64,000 bases of DNA from positions 12,263 to 76,262 of the forward strand of contig CAREUR010000001.1 of NCBI GenBank assembly GCA_948968885.1, in the 5' to 3' direction. Each line of letters begins with the position of its first letter. The first letter of the stretch is position 1. The DNA is from an uncultured Eubacteriales bacterium (GTDB taxonomy: Bacteria; Bacillota; Clostridia; Oscillospirales; Acutalibacteraceae). The notes beneath the pieces were generated by a model, which did not search any database, was not told the origin of the DNA, and saw only the letters and a program-made list of their open reading frames with translations. Below are positions 34,996-44,711 of the stretch, one piece after another. Made by a program: the position numbers and the translations under genes.

Positions 34996-36441
34996 TTATC
35001 CCTGAGTACTCTCGGTCGCCTCTTTCTGTGTCTCTGCAGCGCCCGTTTTCTCCTTCTGCTCGGCCTTCTCCTCGTGGTAATATTTCTCCAAAATCGCGTC
35101 ATCCACGCGGTCTAGCTCCTTTTTGGACAGCATAGAAAGCAGCTTCCAGCCCAAATCCAGGCTCTTTTTGATGCTCCTATCCTCGTTTGCCACCTGATTG
35201 ATAAACTTCGCCTCGAACTCCTTGCCAAACGCCAGAATCTTCTTGTCGTCGGGCGAGAGCTCCTCCTCACCAATGACCGAAGCCAGTGAGCGCGCGTCTT
35301 TAACCTTTGCATAAGACGCAAAAAGCTGATTTGCAAGCGCAGAATGATCCTCCCGAGTGTAGCCATCCCCGATTCCATCCTTCATCAGGCGCGAAAGCGA
35401 TGGCAAAACCGCAACCGGTGGGTAAATTCCCTCACCCTCCAGCGCGCGCTCTAGTACTATCTGTCCTTCGGTGATATACCCCGTCAAATCTGGCACCGGG
35501 TGCGTTATATCGTCGTTAGGCATCGTCAAAATGGGAATCTGCGTAACCGAACCGCTCTTGCCCTTTATCATGCCGGCTCTTTCATAGAGTGAAGCCAAAT
35601 CCGAGTACAAATAGCCCGGGTATCCCTTTCTGCCGGGGATTTCCCCCTTAGATGAGCTGAATTCCCGCAATGCTTCGGCGTAAGACGTCATGTCCGTCAT
35701 TATCACCAGTATATGCATGTTCTGCTCAAACGCCAAGTACTCCGCCGCCGTCAGGGCACACCTCGGCGTCAGCGTTCTTTCGATAACCGGGTCATTGGAC
35801 AAATTCAAAAACATCACGACGCGCTGCAGTACGCCGGATTCCTCAAAGCTCCGCCGAAAATACTCCGCAACATCGTTCTTTACGCCCATCGCTGCAAAAA
35901 CTATTGCGAAATTCTCGTTCTCATCCGATGCAATCTTGGCCTGCCGCGCAATTTGGACGGCCAGCTCGTTATGCTTCATGCCGGAGCCCGAAAATATCGG
36001 CAACTTCTGCCCGCGGATCAGCGTTGCCAGCGTGTCAATTGTTGAGATGCCCGTGTTTATATAGTTTTGGGGGTACAGCCGCGATACCGGATTTATTGGT
36101 GTTCCGTTGATATTCATTTTCTTTTCTGGAAAAATATCGCCCAGCCCGTCAATGGGTCTGCCGGCTCCATCAAAGACCCTGCCCAGAATCTCCGGAGACA
36201 GCGCCAGTTCCATAGGGTGGCCCTTTAGCCGAGTCTTCGTATTTCCCAGCGAGATGCTTTTTGTGCCCTCAAAAACCTGCACAACGATGCGCTCGCCATC
36301 TATCTGCACGACCCTGCCCTGCCGCATCGAGCCATCTTCCAGCCGGATCTCCACAATTTCTTCAAAAGAAACCTCCGAAACACCGTCAATGACGATCAGC
36401 GAGCCGCTTATCTCCTTCACGCCAATATAATCGATTATCAC
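34996..36441 (-). CDS. ntpB: V-type ATP synthase subunit B
   Basis: 481 aa, non-catalytic hexamer subunit. N-terminal beta barrel ([16 protein letters not shown]), then a nucleotide-binding-like core lacking a full Walker A ([19 protein letters not shown], about residues 151-169), [16 protein letters not shown] and [17 protein letters not shown] Glu/Ala/Lys-rich tail of about 25 residues is extra. GTG start. It follows ntpA by 52 bases and precedes ntpD. Confidence 0.96.
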   Translation of the reverse strand: MIIDYIGVKEISGSLIVIDGVSEVSFEEIVEIRLEDGSMRQGRVVQIDGERIVVQVFEGTKSISLGNTKTRLKGHPMELALSPEILGRVFDGAGRPIDGLGDIFPEKKMNINGTPINPVSRLYPQNYINTGISTIDTLATLIRGQKLPIFSGSGMKHNELAVQIARQAKIASDENENFAIVFAAMGVKNDVAEYFRRSFEESGVLQRVVMFLNLSNDPVIERTLTPRCALTAAEYLAFEQNMHILVIMTDMTSYAEALREFSSSKGEIPGRKGYPGYLYSDLASLYERAGMIKGKSGSVTQIPILTMPNDDITHPVPDLTGYITEGQIVLERALEGEGIYPPVAVLPSLSRLMKDGIGDGYTREDHSALANQLFASYAKVKDARSLASVIGEEELSPDDKKILAFGKEFEAKFINQVANEDRSIKKSLDLGWKLLSMLSKKELDRVDDAILEKYYHEEKAEQKEKTGAAETQKEATESTQG

Positions 36442-36493
36442 GTTATCACGCCCCCATTTCGTTTTACTCGTTGCCCGTCAGCCCTCGCCACAC

Positions 36494-38254
36494 CTAGGAT
36501 TTCAGTATCCCATCAAACACCTTGTCAATCTCCGCGATATAATCGTCGAACAGCGCCAGATTGTCGTTTGGCACGTCGTACTTCATCTTCGTCAGCTTGT
36601 CGAATAGCCCCATCTCTGATATCCGCGAGATCGGGATCGACGCCAAAATCAGCTGCCGCGCCTTGTCCTCCAGGTGCAAGATGACCTTCATCATCAGCTT
36701 TTGCTTGCGCAGCGGCACGAAGGTGTCGTCCTTATGAAACGCGTTCTGCTGCAAAAAGCCAACCCGGATGACCCTTGCAATCTCGATAACCAATTTCTGG
36801 TCATCTGGCAAAACGTCCGACCCAATCAGCTTTACGATCTCCATCAGCTTGTTTTCCTCGTGAAGAATCGCGCTTATTTTTGCTCGATATTTTATGAACT
36901 TTTGCCCGACATTCTCGGCAAACCAAGGGTCCAAGTCTATGAAATACTCGCTATAGCTCTGCATCCAGTTGATCGCGGGGTAATGCCGCGCGTAGGCTAG
37001 GGATTTGTCGAGAGCCCAGAAAGCACGCACAAACCGCTTGGTGTTCTGCGTAACCGGCTCCGAGAAGTCCGCCCCCTGTGGCGAAACCGCTCCAATTATC
37101 GTCACAGAGCCATCCGAGCCATTCAAATTCTTAGTGAGCCCAGCCCGCTCGTAAAATTCCGACAACCGCGATGGCAAATACGCTGGGAATCCCTCTTCTG
37201 CCGGCATTTCTTCCAGTCGGCCAGAAATCTCGCGCAGGGCCTCCGCCCACCGAGAAGTCGAGTCCGCCATGATTGCCACGTGATATCCCATGTCGCGATA
37301 GTACTCCGCCAGCGTTATTCCGGTATAAATCGAAGCCTCCCGCGCCGCAACCGGCATGTTAGAGGTGTTTGCAATAAGTACAGTCCGCTCCGTCATAGGT
37401 TTGCCGGACTTTGGATCCACCAACTCCGAGAACTCACTCAGCACCTGGCTCATTTCGTTGCCTCGCTCGCCGCAGCCTACATACACTATGATATCAGCGT
37501 CACACCACTTTGCCAGCTGATGCTGCGTCATGGTTTTGCCCGCTCCAAAGCCTCCGGGCACCGCCGCTGCGCCACCTTTAGCAATCGGAAACAGCGTATC
37601 GATGACTCTCTGCCCCGTGATTAGCGGAATCGTCATGGGCAATCTCTCTGCAACCGGGCGCGGAGTCCGTATTGGCCATTTTTGACACAGCGTCAATCCG
37701 ATGTCCTCGCCATTTTCGGTTTTTATCGTTACAACTACGTCGTTAACGCGGTACTTTCCGTCCTTTTGCACCGACGTGACCTCGCCCGAAACTCCCGGCG
37801 GCAACATGCATCTGTGCGTGATTATGCTTGTCTCTGGGCACTCTGCGTAAACGTCTCCGGCGTTGAGCTTTTCGCCTACCTTCGCAATGACCGTTACATC
37901 CCACTTTTTGTTTTCGTCAAGCGACGAGACCTCCGCCCCTCTCGCGATGAACGCCCCAGCCTGCAGCTCAATTGCTCGCAATGGCCGTTGGATTCCGTCA
38001 AAAATATTATTGATTATTCCCGGCCCCAATGTCACCGTCATTGGCTGTCCGGTGCCCTCCACGGGCTCTCCAGGCCGAAGTCCGGTTGTCTCCTCGTAAA
38101 CCTGAATGGTCGTGAGCGCCTCTGTGATGCCGATGACCTCTCCAATGAGCTTATCCTCGCCCACGAAGACCATTTCCATCATAGAAAAAGCATCCGTATC
38201 CCGCACCGTTACGACCGGCCCGTTTATTCCGAAAATAACATTTTGATTTATCAT
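36494..38254 (-). CDS. ntpA: V-type ATP synthase subunit A (catalytic)
   Basis: 586 aa, the ATP-hydrolysing or -synthesising subunit. It shows Walker A GGFGAGKTMTQ (about residues 231-241), GCGERGNEM, the arginine-containing loop MADSTSRWAEALREISGRLEEMPAEEGFP region (about 330-355), and the A-type insertion (about residues 110-190, non-homologous region). ATG with GGTGGAGATG upstream. A in the A3B3 head with subunit B. Confidence 0.97.
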   Translation of the reverse strand: MINQNVIFGINGPVVTVRDTDAFSMMEMVFVGEDKLIGEVIGITEALTTIQVYEETTGLRPGEPVEGTGQPMTVTLGPGIINNIFDGIQRPLRAIELQAGAFIARGAEVSSLDENKKWDVTVIAKVGEKLNAGDVYAECPETSIITHRCMLPPGVSGEVTSVQKDGKYRVNDVVVTIKTENGEDIGLTLCQKWPIRTPRPVAERLPMTIPLITGQRVIDTLFPIAKGGAAAVPGGFGAGKTMTQHQLAKWCDADIIVYVGCGERGNEMSQVLSEFSELVDPKSGKPMTERTVLIANTSNMPVAAREASIYTGITLAEYYRDMGYHVAIMADSTSRWAEALREISGRLEEMPAEEGFPAYLPSRLSEFYERAGLTKNLNGSDGSVTIIGAVSPQGADFSEPVTQNTKRFVRAFWALDKSLAYARHYPAINWMQSYSEYFIDLDPWFAENVGQKFIKYRAKISAILHEENKLMEIVKLIGSDVLPDDQKLVIEIARVIRVGFLQQNAFHKDDTFVPLRKQKLMMKVILHLEDKARQLILASIPISRISEMGLFDKLTKMKYDVPNDNLALFDDYIAEIDKVFDGILKS

Positions 38255-38281
38255 AAAAACACATCTCCACCACGCTCAGCG

Positions 38282-38875
38282 CTAAAATATGTTCAGCTTC
38301 GAGTTCTCTGCAAACCACTTTTTCTGGTCTTCCAGCTTCGCGTCAATCGTCTCGTCCACAACCAACGACATGGCCTTGTTAACCGCCAGTATGCCGCCAA
38401 TCTTTATCTTATCGCTCACTTCCACCTTGCAAATTTTGCCGTAAGCCTCCCGAATATCATCGGCATATCCTTCATCACGACGGCTGATATACAAGGTCGT
38501 TCCGGATTTTTTCAGCACCTTAGAAATAGAAACCGCGTACCTCTTCAAAACATCGACATAATCGGGCGAACTCACAAACTCCAAAAGCCGTTCTCTCGCC
38601 TTTTTAAATACATCCTCCACGATGGCTTGCCGCTTGGCAAAGAGCTTCTTGCGCTCCTCAAACTCCAGCTTAGAGACTTCGCTCGCGACATTCCTCTTCA
38701 TCTGCGCCATCTCGTTCTGAATCAAAAAGTATGCATCCCGCAAAACCTCTGCCTCTGCCTTCTGCAGTTCATATTTTCGGAATTCTTCGGCGCTCGTCTT
38801 TATCTTTTTGCGCTGCTCGGCCGCGTACTTGTTTATCGCCTTCAAAAAGTTGCTGGTTTTACTTATGTCTCGCAC
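38282..38875 (-). CDS. ntpE: V-type ATP synthase subunit E
   Basis: 197 aa, peripheral stalk. Helical N-terminal half (INKYAAEQRKKIKTSAEEF) and a globular C-terminal half with IGGILAVNKAMSLVVDETIDAKLEDQKKWF (partial quote: GGILAVNKAMSLVVDETID), which matches the subunit E end GGLVLxxxxxxIxVDNTxxxRL. Between F and A in the operon. Confidence 0.88.
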   Translation of the reverse strand: MRDISKTSNFLKAINKYAAEQRKKIKTSAEEFRKYELQKAEAEVLRDAYFLIQNEMAQMKRNVASEVSKLEFEERKKLFAKRQAIVEDVFKKARERLLEFVSSPDYVDVLKRYAVSISKVLKKSGTTLYISRRDEGYADDIREAYGKICKVEVSDKIKIGGILAVNKAMSLVVDETIDAKLEDQKKWFAENSKLNIF

Positions 38876-38912
38876 TCTTCGTCACCCCTCCGGGCAGGGA
38901 ATCTCCCCAAAA

Positions 38913-39221
38913 TCAGATTTTAATTCCTATTGCGTCCCGCACATATTTCGTTATAGAATCCTTAGCTCGGCCGTTGCCATGCCGATCCGGGATCTCCACA
39001 ATCAGCGGCCGCGAATGGTTCAGCTTTATGTCATAAATGAACTCCCTGCAAATCTTCACCAAGTTCTCCGTAATCAGCACCACCGCGATGTCCTCATCCT
39101 TTAGCGCCTCGTTTATCGCGGTTTTTATCTCGTCCTCTTTGTGCACCACGACCCCCGGGATCCCGACCAGGCGCATTCCAACAAAGGTATCCTTATTGTC
39201 GCTGATAAGATGAAACTTCAC
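38913..39221 (-). CDS. ntpF: V-type ATP synthase subunit F
   Basis: 102 aa. Small Rossmann-like rotor subunit that binds D. KFHLISDNKDTFVGMRLVGIPG (about residues 2-23, first 20 typical), DEDIAVVLITENLV and PLIVEIPDRHG. GTG 39221 is chosen because it gives the family's N-terminus; the frame reaching 39242 is longer but atypical. Confidence 0.92.
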   Translation of the reverse strand: MKFHLISDNKDTFVGMRLVGIPGVVVHKEDEIKTAINEALKDEDIAVVLITENLVKICREFIYDIKLNHSRPLIVEIPDRHGNGRAKDSITKYVRDAIGIKI

Positions 39222-39264
39222 AACAAGCACTCTCCCCATCACAAGCCAAATCTAGGCCTTCAGT

Positions 39265-39714
39265 TTAAACGAACTTAATGAATATCGCGATGAGCAAGCC
39301 AAATATGGAAACACCTTCAGCCAAGCCCACAAACACAATGGCCTTTCCAAATGCTTTTGGGTCTTCCGAAACCGCGCCAATAGCCGCAGGAGCCGCCGCC
39401 GCAACCGCGATTCCGCTGCCGATACATGCAAGGCCCATTACCAACGCCATTGCCATCGAGTCCCACTCCTTGTCCGTCTTGCCCTGCTCCACCTGAGTCG
39501 CCACCGTGCTTGCTTCCACAACACCGTCAGCCGCGCCATCGTCCGCCATAACAACTGTCGCGCACAATGATAGCATAAACAGCATCACAAACGAGCATAT
39601 CTGCACAACCACCGCCTTGGCCGGCTTCATGCCTCTTTTCACGGCGTACGTACACATTCCCAACGAAACCACCAGCAAGCCCACAAACGTTACAAAAATC
39701 GACACTGCACTCAT
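39265..39714 (-). CDS. ntpK: V-type ATP synthase subunit K (c ring)
   Basis: 149 aa, four hydrophobic segments. The ion-binding carboxylate is in VGLAEGVSIFGLLIAIFI near the C-terminus. The preceding helix (GLACIGSGIAVAAAAPAAIGA) has Val where the Na+-pumping Enterococcus NtpK has a Gln ligand, and the first hairpin has no ion-binding Glu. This fits proton rather than sodium coupling, but as an inference. An acidic linker (about residues 55-80) joins the two halves. Confidence 0.9.
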   Translation of the reverse strand: MSAVSIFVTFVGLLVVSLGMCTYAVKRGMKPAKAVVVQICSFVMLFMLSLCATVVMADDGAADGVVEASTVATQVEQGKTDKEWDSMAMALVMGLACIGSGIAVAAAAPAAIGAVSEDPKAFGKAIVFVGLAEGVSIFGLLIAIFIKFV

Positions 39715-39747
39715 TACAATTTCCTCCGCAATCCTAAATATTTTTAT

Positions 39748-41691
39748 TTATAAATTTTCTTCGGACACTCGAATCGGCGCGAACGGTCGACCCTGTCCTT
39801 CAAAAAATCGGCTAAATAATTCATAAAAGTTGAGTCTTAGCACCTGGATGCCGACCAAAAGGCCCTCCAACGCGATGACAAACACGTTTCCAAACACGGC
39901 CATGAGCGTGTATCCCACAACGCCGCCCGGCATTATCTGCGCGATGGTGAAGACGACCATCATCATCCCGGCATGCACCAAAACATACGCGCCAACTCGC
40001 AAAAACGACATCGTGTTCGTGATGTAGCTCAGCATGATCTCAAACAGCTCGAATCCGTTCTGCACCATGTATTCGCCCCATTTTTTTGGCTTCCAGTCCG
40101 GCGCCCTGCTCAGCAATTTCCCCAAGGGCTCTTTAAAAAATATTAGCACAACCGGCAGTACCATCAGCCCCAAAACGTACGGCAACGACACCACATTTAC
40201 TCCCAGCGCCATTGTGCCACCGGCCGCCACCAGCGAACCATAAAAAATCAGCCCCGCTACGCCATTCTGGCCAAACAGTGCATTTTCGTAATTTCTTCGT
40301 CGCAGCGAAGAGTATATGTTCAAAATCATGGACAAAATTATTATTCCGGCGCCCAAAATCACTGCCAAAACGATAATCGTCATGACCGTTTTTGGCTCCA
40401 GCACGTCAACTGGCTTTTCGTCCAGGTTAAACAACGCCTTGTACATCGGGTCCAGCACGTGTTCTAACCCAAACACCGCTCCATATATCAGCCCAAACAC
40501 CGATGCCGCAAATCCGCACCGGATCAAGATCCGTCCAAGCATCATCTTCTTAAGCCGCCACATAACGGCGCCCGCAACCGAAAGGACGATCCCCTGCCCA
40601 AAGTCGCCAAACATGATGCCAAACAGCAGCGTATACAGCACCGACACAATCACCGTCGGGTCAATTTCGTTGTAGCTTGGCAGCCCATACATCTCAACAA
40701 ACGACTCAAACGGCCGCGAAAATCGATTATTCTTTAGCTTTACCGGCGGCGAGTGCTTTTCTTCGTTGTCGGCCCGCTCAATCGAGAACTCTATACCATA
40801 AACGTCGCTCAGCTGATGCGCAAAGTTATCCTCTTCCTCCTGCGGGATCCAGCCCACTAGAATGAAGCTTTCGTTGTACTTCGACACATAATTCTTGATC
40901 GTAAAATAAGTATTCATCTCTTCAAGCTTGGTATAAAACCTCAAACACTGGTCCTTTTGCGTCTTCCAAAAACTCTCTATCTTCCTATTGATACTCTCAA
41001 GCTCTGCGTTTGTGTCTGCAATCAGCCCTTTTATGATCTCTAGCTCTGTTTCGGGCGTTCCGTTAATCTGATTAAGCCAAAGTCGCTCAAAATAGAGCCC
41101 CGCAAACTTTCTGTCCACCTCTGCAATATTCTCCAAAGGTGCAAAATACACTCCCCAGCACGCCTTTTCGTCCACCGTGCAAGGAAAAAACAGCATATAC
41201 GGGTCTTCTCCGCTTGCGTTCAGCTTCTCAAAGCTCTCTTTTGGCAACTTGCCAAACCTAACCTTTATATATTTACAGGCAAAAATCTCTGCCAAATTCA
41301 AGTCTAACCCAATAAAATGGCCTATATTTTCTTGCGCCTTCTGATGTTTCGTTATCCGATTTAAAATATCCTGCTTTTTTTCGAGTAATAATCCCATTTT
41401 ATAATTTATATAATTAACGTAATCGTTAATTTCTTTCAAGCTCACTTCAAAGTCGGCAATATCCACCAGCTGCAGCTTCATTCCTGCTCTTTTTACCATA
41501 TCCTTTAGCTTTCTAAGTGGCTCGCTGTAGGGGTTGCCCTCCGAAAGCGGGACAAAATTGTTATTCTTAGAATAAAAAGAAAGTGCGTCGTCCGGATGAA
41601 AAATCCCAGACTTGCCACATACCTTAATAACTTCATCAAGCGCCGGCAAAACACCTATAATGCTCGCTACCTTTACCGATGAAACCGCCAC
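39748..41691 (-). CDS. ntpI: V-type ATP synthase subunit I
   Basis: 647 aa. Large stator subunit: N-terminal cytoplasmic stalk half (to ~330) with coiled-coil segments, then about seven or eight transmembrane helices. FGIMFGDFGQGIVL (about residues 365-378), FLRVGAYVLVHAGMMMV and the essential arginine region near HAGM are typical. GTG 41691 lies one base after the stop of ntpC and gives MAVSSVKVASIIG, the usual N-terminus. Confidence 0.94.
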   Translation of the reverse strand: MAVSSVKVASIIGVLPALDEVIKVCGKSGIFHPDDALSFYSKNNNFVPLSEGNPYSEPLRKLKDMVKRAGMKLQLVDIADFEVSLKEINDYVNYINYKMGLLLEKKQDILNRITKHQKAQENIGHFIGLDLNLAEIFACKYIKVRFGKLPKESFEKLNASGEDPYMLFFPCTVDEKACWGVYFAPLENIAEVDRKFAGLYFERLWLNQINGTPETELEIIKGLIADTNAELESINRKIESFWKTQKDQCLRFYTKLEEMNTYFTIKNYVSKYNESFILVGWIPQEEEDNFAHQLSDVYGIEFSIERADNEEKHSPPVKLKNNRFSRPFESFVEMYGLPSYNEIDPTVIVSVLYTLLFGIMFGDFGQGIVLSVAGAVMWRLKKMMLGRILIRCGFAASVFGLIYGAVFGLEHVLDPMYKALFNLDEKPVDVLEPKTVMTIIVLAVILGAGIIILSMILNIYSSLRRRNYENALFGQNGVAGLIFYGSLVAAGGTMALGVNVVSLPYVLGLMVLPVVLIFFKEPLGKLLSRAPDWKPKKWGEYMVQNGFELFEIMLSYITNTMSFLRVGAYVLVHAGMMMVVFTIAQIMPGGVVGYTLMAVFGNVFVIALEGLLVGIQVLRLNFYELFSRFFEGQGRPFAPIRVSEENL

Positions 41692-41692
41692 G

Positions 41693-42745
41693 TTACACCA
41701 CATCCTCTCTCTTTTGAGCCTTTAAAATCAACAAATTTTCTAACTCGCTCTTATTGACATCATATCTAACTCCCTCGATTATCGTCGTCAGATTCTGAAT
41801 TTCTATCTGTAAAAGAAAGATGTAAGAGAACATTATTACAGCCGGATGCACAGAAAATCGGATATTGCTTCTGCATTTATTGTAAAGCACCCGATCTGGC
41901 AATTCATCCACATAGTTATACTTATAATTTTTTATTTTTTTCCCTCGGTTAGTGTTCTCCATTATAGAAAAGACCTGCTCTTCGTTCTCGGCCTTGCACA
42001 TCTGCGAAATGTACCGATCTTTTATCGTCCCGTAATTTAAAACCGCCGACTTAACCTTGCTTCCGTTGCGCTTCAGCCGAACTATCCGCACAAAATTGCT
42101 ATAGTCAATATAAGCGCTCAAGGTTTCCGAAAGCTCCGCCCGCACCTTTGTGGGCGTATTCTTTTTTATAGCGTCAAAAAATTTGCCATAAAGATAGTCA
42201 TAAAGCGTTTTTTCTATCGCAGATAAATCCAAGTCCTGGCCGTCCTCCGGCCGGTACTTAGCCAACATCGGTTCGTACACCGAGCCCTTTAAAACTCCCA
42301 AAAATTCGTCATAATTTTTAACCGAAACCAAGCCCATCAAGTTAATTTTCGTACGTTTGTTAAAAAACATCGGCAAAGAGTAAATATATCCGTACGCGTT
42401 GCCGCCCGCCAAGTACATCAAGCTATGGATAATCTGCTCAATCTCCGTGCGCGCAATGGTATACTCCGTCAAGCCGCTGCCGGTAGAAATCTCATATCTG
42501 CACAGCGATTCTAAGTCATGAAACAATTTTTTACGAATCAAGTTCTCAAGCTGATTCCGGTTTATTCCCAGTTCGTTAACATTCGCAAGCTCGTCGTGAT
42601 AATGCGTATGATTCTTTAAATATACCGCCACGTCGCTCACCGTTCTGCACGCAATAAGATTATTATAGTCCCGCGAGCTAATCCGGCCGCCATACATAGC
42701 CCGAACCTTCGCCGAAATAACATTTGAAGCATACTTAGAAAGCAT
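41693..42745 (-). CDS. ntpC: V-type ATP synthase subunit C
   Basis: 350 aa, the socket between rotor and membrane ring. Start MLSKYASNVISAKVRAMYGG and internal helical repeats with SRDYNNLIACRTVSDVAVYL, then a C-terminal LENLLILKAQKR. ATG 42745 behind GGGAG; the longer frame to 42799 overlaps the preceding gene and is rejected. Confidence 0.92.
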   Translation of the reverse strand: MLSKYASNVISAKVRAMYGGRISSRDYNNLIACRTVSDVAVYLKNHTHYHDELANVNELGINRNQLENLIRKKLFHDLESLCRYEISTGSGLTEYTIARTEIEQIIHSLMYLAGGNAYGYIYSLPMFFNKRTKINLMGLVSVKNYDEFLGVLKGSVYEPMLAKYRPEDGQDLDLSAIEKTLYDYLYGKFFDAIKKNTPTKVRAELSETLSAYIDYSNFVRIVRLKRNGSKVKSAVLNYGTIKDRYISQMCKAENEEQVFSIMENTNRGKKIKNYKYNYVDELPDRVLYNKCRSNIRFSVHPAVIMFSYIFLLQIEIQNLTTIIEGVRYDVNKSELENLLILKAQKREDVV

Positions 42746-42750
42746 AAAAA

Positions 42751-43062
42751 TCAGTCTCCCAAAACATTTTTGACTATGATTCTTACCCATATCTCGCAAT
42801 TTTGTTCATAAGTTTCGCCCATTTTTTTACATATTTTTTTGCAACTCAGCATTATCTTCGTCTTCTGTTCCTCTGCCAATCTTCGTTCGGTTGTTTCGTT
42901 TATTGCTAATCTTTTTCTGGCCCTTTCCAGATACTCGGTTCGGATCTCATTTTTCTTCGCTTTAATCTCGATTTCAAGATTAATTTTATCTTTCTGCGCT
43001 CGCTGTGTTAAGTCCCTTGCGGTTTTATCCATCTCGATTATCTTTGCGATCATATCCTTCAT
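42751..43062 (-). CDS. V-type ATPase subunit G/H-like stalk protein
   Basis: 103 aa, entirely helical and charged (MIAKIIEMDKTARDLTQRAQ start; later AKKNEIRTEYLERARKRLA). First gene of the operon, which is where the peripheral-stalk subunit that pairs with E is coded. ATG 43062 after AGGAGGTG. The identity rests on position and coiled-coil composition, since stalk subunits are weakly conserved. Confidence 0.72.
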   Translation of the reverse strand: MKDMIAKIIEMDKTARDLTQRAQKDKINLEIEIKAKKNEIRTEYLERARKRLAINETTERRLAEEQKTKIMLSCKKICKKMGETYEQNCEIWVRIIVKNVLGD

Positions 43063-43122
43063 GACCTGGCCGCACCTCCTAAGCTTAGCTAAACTAAGAA
43101 ACACGAAAGAACATCCACCAAT

Positions 43123-43151
43123 ATTATATTCCCAAAAAGCAGAAGTTTCAA
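43123..43151 (-). promoter_or_regulatory. Promoter for the V-type ATPase operon
   Basis: TTGAAA (43151-43146), 17-base spacer, TATAAT (43128-43123), about 60 bases before the first gene. Confidence 0.75.
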
Positions 43152-43362
43152 CAAACCTAAAAATTAAAAACAAAAAACCTCAACCAACCACATCTAGATT
43201 GATTATGAACCTATTTTTATTATTTGTCAAGATCGTATTGGTGCAAATGAATAAAATTTTTGAAATTTTTTTAACTTTGCCCAATTTTTCGAGCAATTTC
43301 TGAAGATGTTGCCAAACGCGCCAAAATGCAATAAAATTAAATCAAAATTTGAGTTTGGATGG

Positions 43363-43890
43363 ATGGATTTGGACAAAAAAAAAGCGCTCATTTTATATGG
43401 CTCCCCGCACAAAAGCGGCCACACAAAAAAGGCTTTGGACGAAATTGTTGCCACGCTGCAAAACGAGTTTGAATTTACATTTATTGATGCTTTTAAGGCA
43501 AAAGTCGCACCGTGCGTGGATTGTGGCTCTTGCAAGACGCGAGAATCCTGTGTATCTGCGGACTTTGCCGACATTGATACCGCCATCCGCATAAGCAAGC
43601 TTATAATCATCGCAACGCCCATCTACAACCTGAGCTTTCCTGCCCCGCTAAAAGCCATCTTCGACCGGACTCAGCTTTACTACAACATGAAAGTGCACCT
43701 CAAAAAAAATCCGTTTAAACAGCAAAAGTCCGCGATTTTAGTAGCCACATGCGGTGCTCGAGACCCCGCCTGCGAAGAAATCATCCTGAAACAGCTGCAA
43801 CTTTTTTTAACACTCATCAATACAAAGCTCATAAAATCTGTCTTTATAAGCAACACAGATTCGGCCCTTCCCGCCACAGGCAACGCCTAA
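43363..43890 (+). CDS. NAD(P)H-dependent flavin oxidoreductase (flavodoxin-like)
   Basis: 175 aa. FMN-binding flavodoxin-like fold: phosphate loop GSPHKSGHTKKAL (about residues 13-25), then CVDCGSCKTRESCV (about 49-62), a Cys cluster seen in iron-sulfur flavoproteins and related reductases, ATPIYNLSFPAPLKAIFDR (about 82-100) and VATCGARDP. ATG 43363 within the run GGATGGATGG; no stronger start is visible. Substrate unknown. Confidence 0.82.
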   Translation: MDLDKKKALILYGSPHKSGHTKKALDEIVATLQNEFEFTFIDAFKAKVAPCVDCGSCKTRESCVSADFADIDTAIRISKLIIIATPIYNLSFPAPLKAIFDRTQLYYNMKVHLKKNPFKQQKSAILVATCGARDPACEEIILKQLQLFLTLINTKLIKSVFISNTDSALPATGNA

Positions 43891-43906
43891 GGCTGTTTCA
43901 ACGCTC

Positions 43907-44599
43907 TCACTTTATCTTTGCGCTTATTGCATTCTCGCCCGTTTGCAGCAAATTATACAGCGACGCCGCATACAATGGGTACTCCTTTGAGATGATGTCC
44001 GGCGAAAGTGGCAACTTTGCTAGGCTCGCGGTGTCTTCCTTACTCTTGCCCGAGCTTTTTATCGTTCGTTTTATGCTCAGCTCCAAAAGGCTCAAAGACG
44101 CGTTACACAGAGCCTCGTACGATGTGTTCGGAATCTTAAACAGGCCCTGCGGATTCTTGGCATTGGCCGAGTACAAATTCCTAAAAACATTGTAAACACA
44201 GATCATCAAATAGCCCGAAACCTCGCCAGTTAAGCTTTTGTTCTTGCTTTTGCCAAGCAGATCGAATATAATGCTTATGGAATTTACTATCAGTTTTTTA
44301 TTCAAAGTTGGCAGCACACTGCCGCTAAACTTATTATCTTTATTCTCCGATGAGTCCGGAATGTCCTCCAGATTCAGCGTCTTGCCGCTTTTATTTGGCG
44401 TTTTGCCCAGCAGATAGTCGCACGACACATTATAATAATCCGAAAGTTTTATCACAAAATCCAGTCCGCACTCCCGAACTCCCTTTTCGTAATGCGACAG
44501 CAAGGCTTGCGAGATGTTAAGGTCGGTGGCCACTTGCTTTTGGCTCAATCCTTTTTCCTTCCTCAAAAGCGTGATGATTCTAGAGAAGTCCTTATTCAT
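43907..44599 (-). CDS. XRE-family transcriptional regulator
   Basis: 230 aa. N-terminal Cro/C1 helix-turn-helix (IITLLRKEKGLSQKQVATDLNISQALLSHYEKG region, about residues 7-39), with the conserved SQ...SHYE and YNVSCDYLLGKT at about 55-66. The C-terminal ~160 residues are helical and unassigned, likely for dimerisation. ATG 44599 after GGAGGGC. Faces away from the histidine phosphatase; own promoter. Confidence 0.9.
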   Translation of the reverse strand: MNKDFSRIITLLRKEKGLSQKQVATDLNISQALLSHYEKGVRECGLDFVIKLSDYYNVSCDYLLGKTPNKSGKTLNLEDIPDSSENKDNKFSGSVLPTLNKKLIVNSISIIFDLLGKSKNKSLTGEVSGYLMICVYNVFRNLYSANAKNPQGLFKIPNTSYEALCNASLSLLELSIKRTIKSSGKSKEDTASLAKLPLSPDIISKEYPLYAASLYNLLQTGENAISAKIK

Positions 44600-44641
44600 G
44601 CCTTCAAGCCCTCCTGCAGCAAAACTTTTTACGACTGGTAA

Positions 44642-44670
44642 ATTATATCCCATAAAAAACATTTTGTAAA
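44642..44670 (-). promoter_or_regulatory. Promoter for the XRE regulator
   Basis: TTTACA (44670-44665), 17-base spacer, TATAAT (44647-44642). Confidence 0.75.
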
Positions 44671-44711
44671 GACCATTTTCATAATTTTTTCGCTCAAAAA
44701 GGAGAATTTAT

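Noticed and set aside
37682..38923. 413-codon open frame on the plus strand across ntpA-ntpE
   Set aside because: Antisense to two genes with clear family motifs; no recognisable protein.
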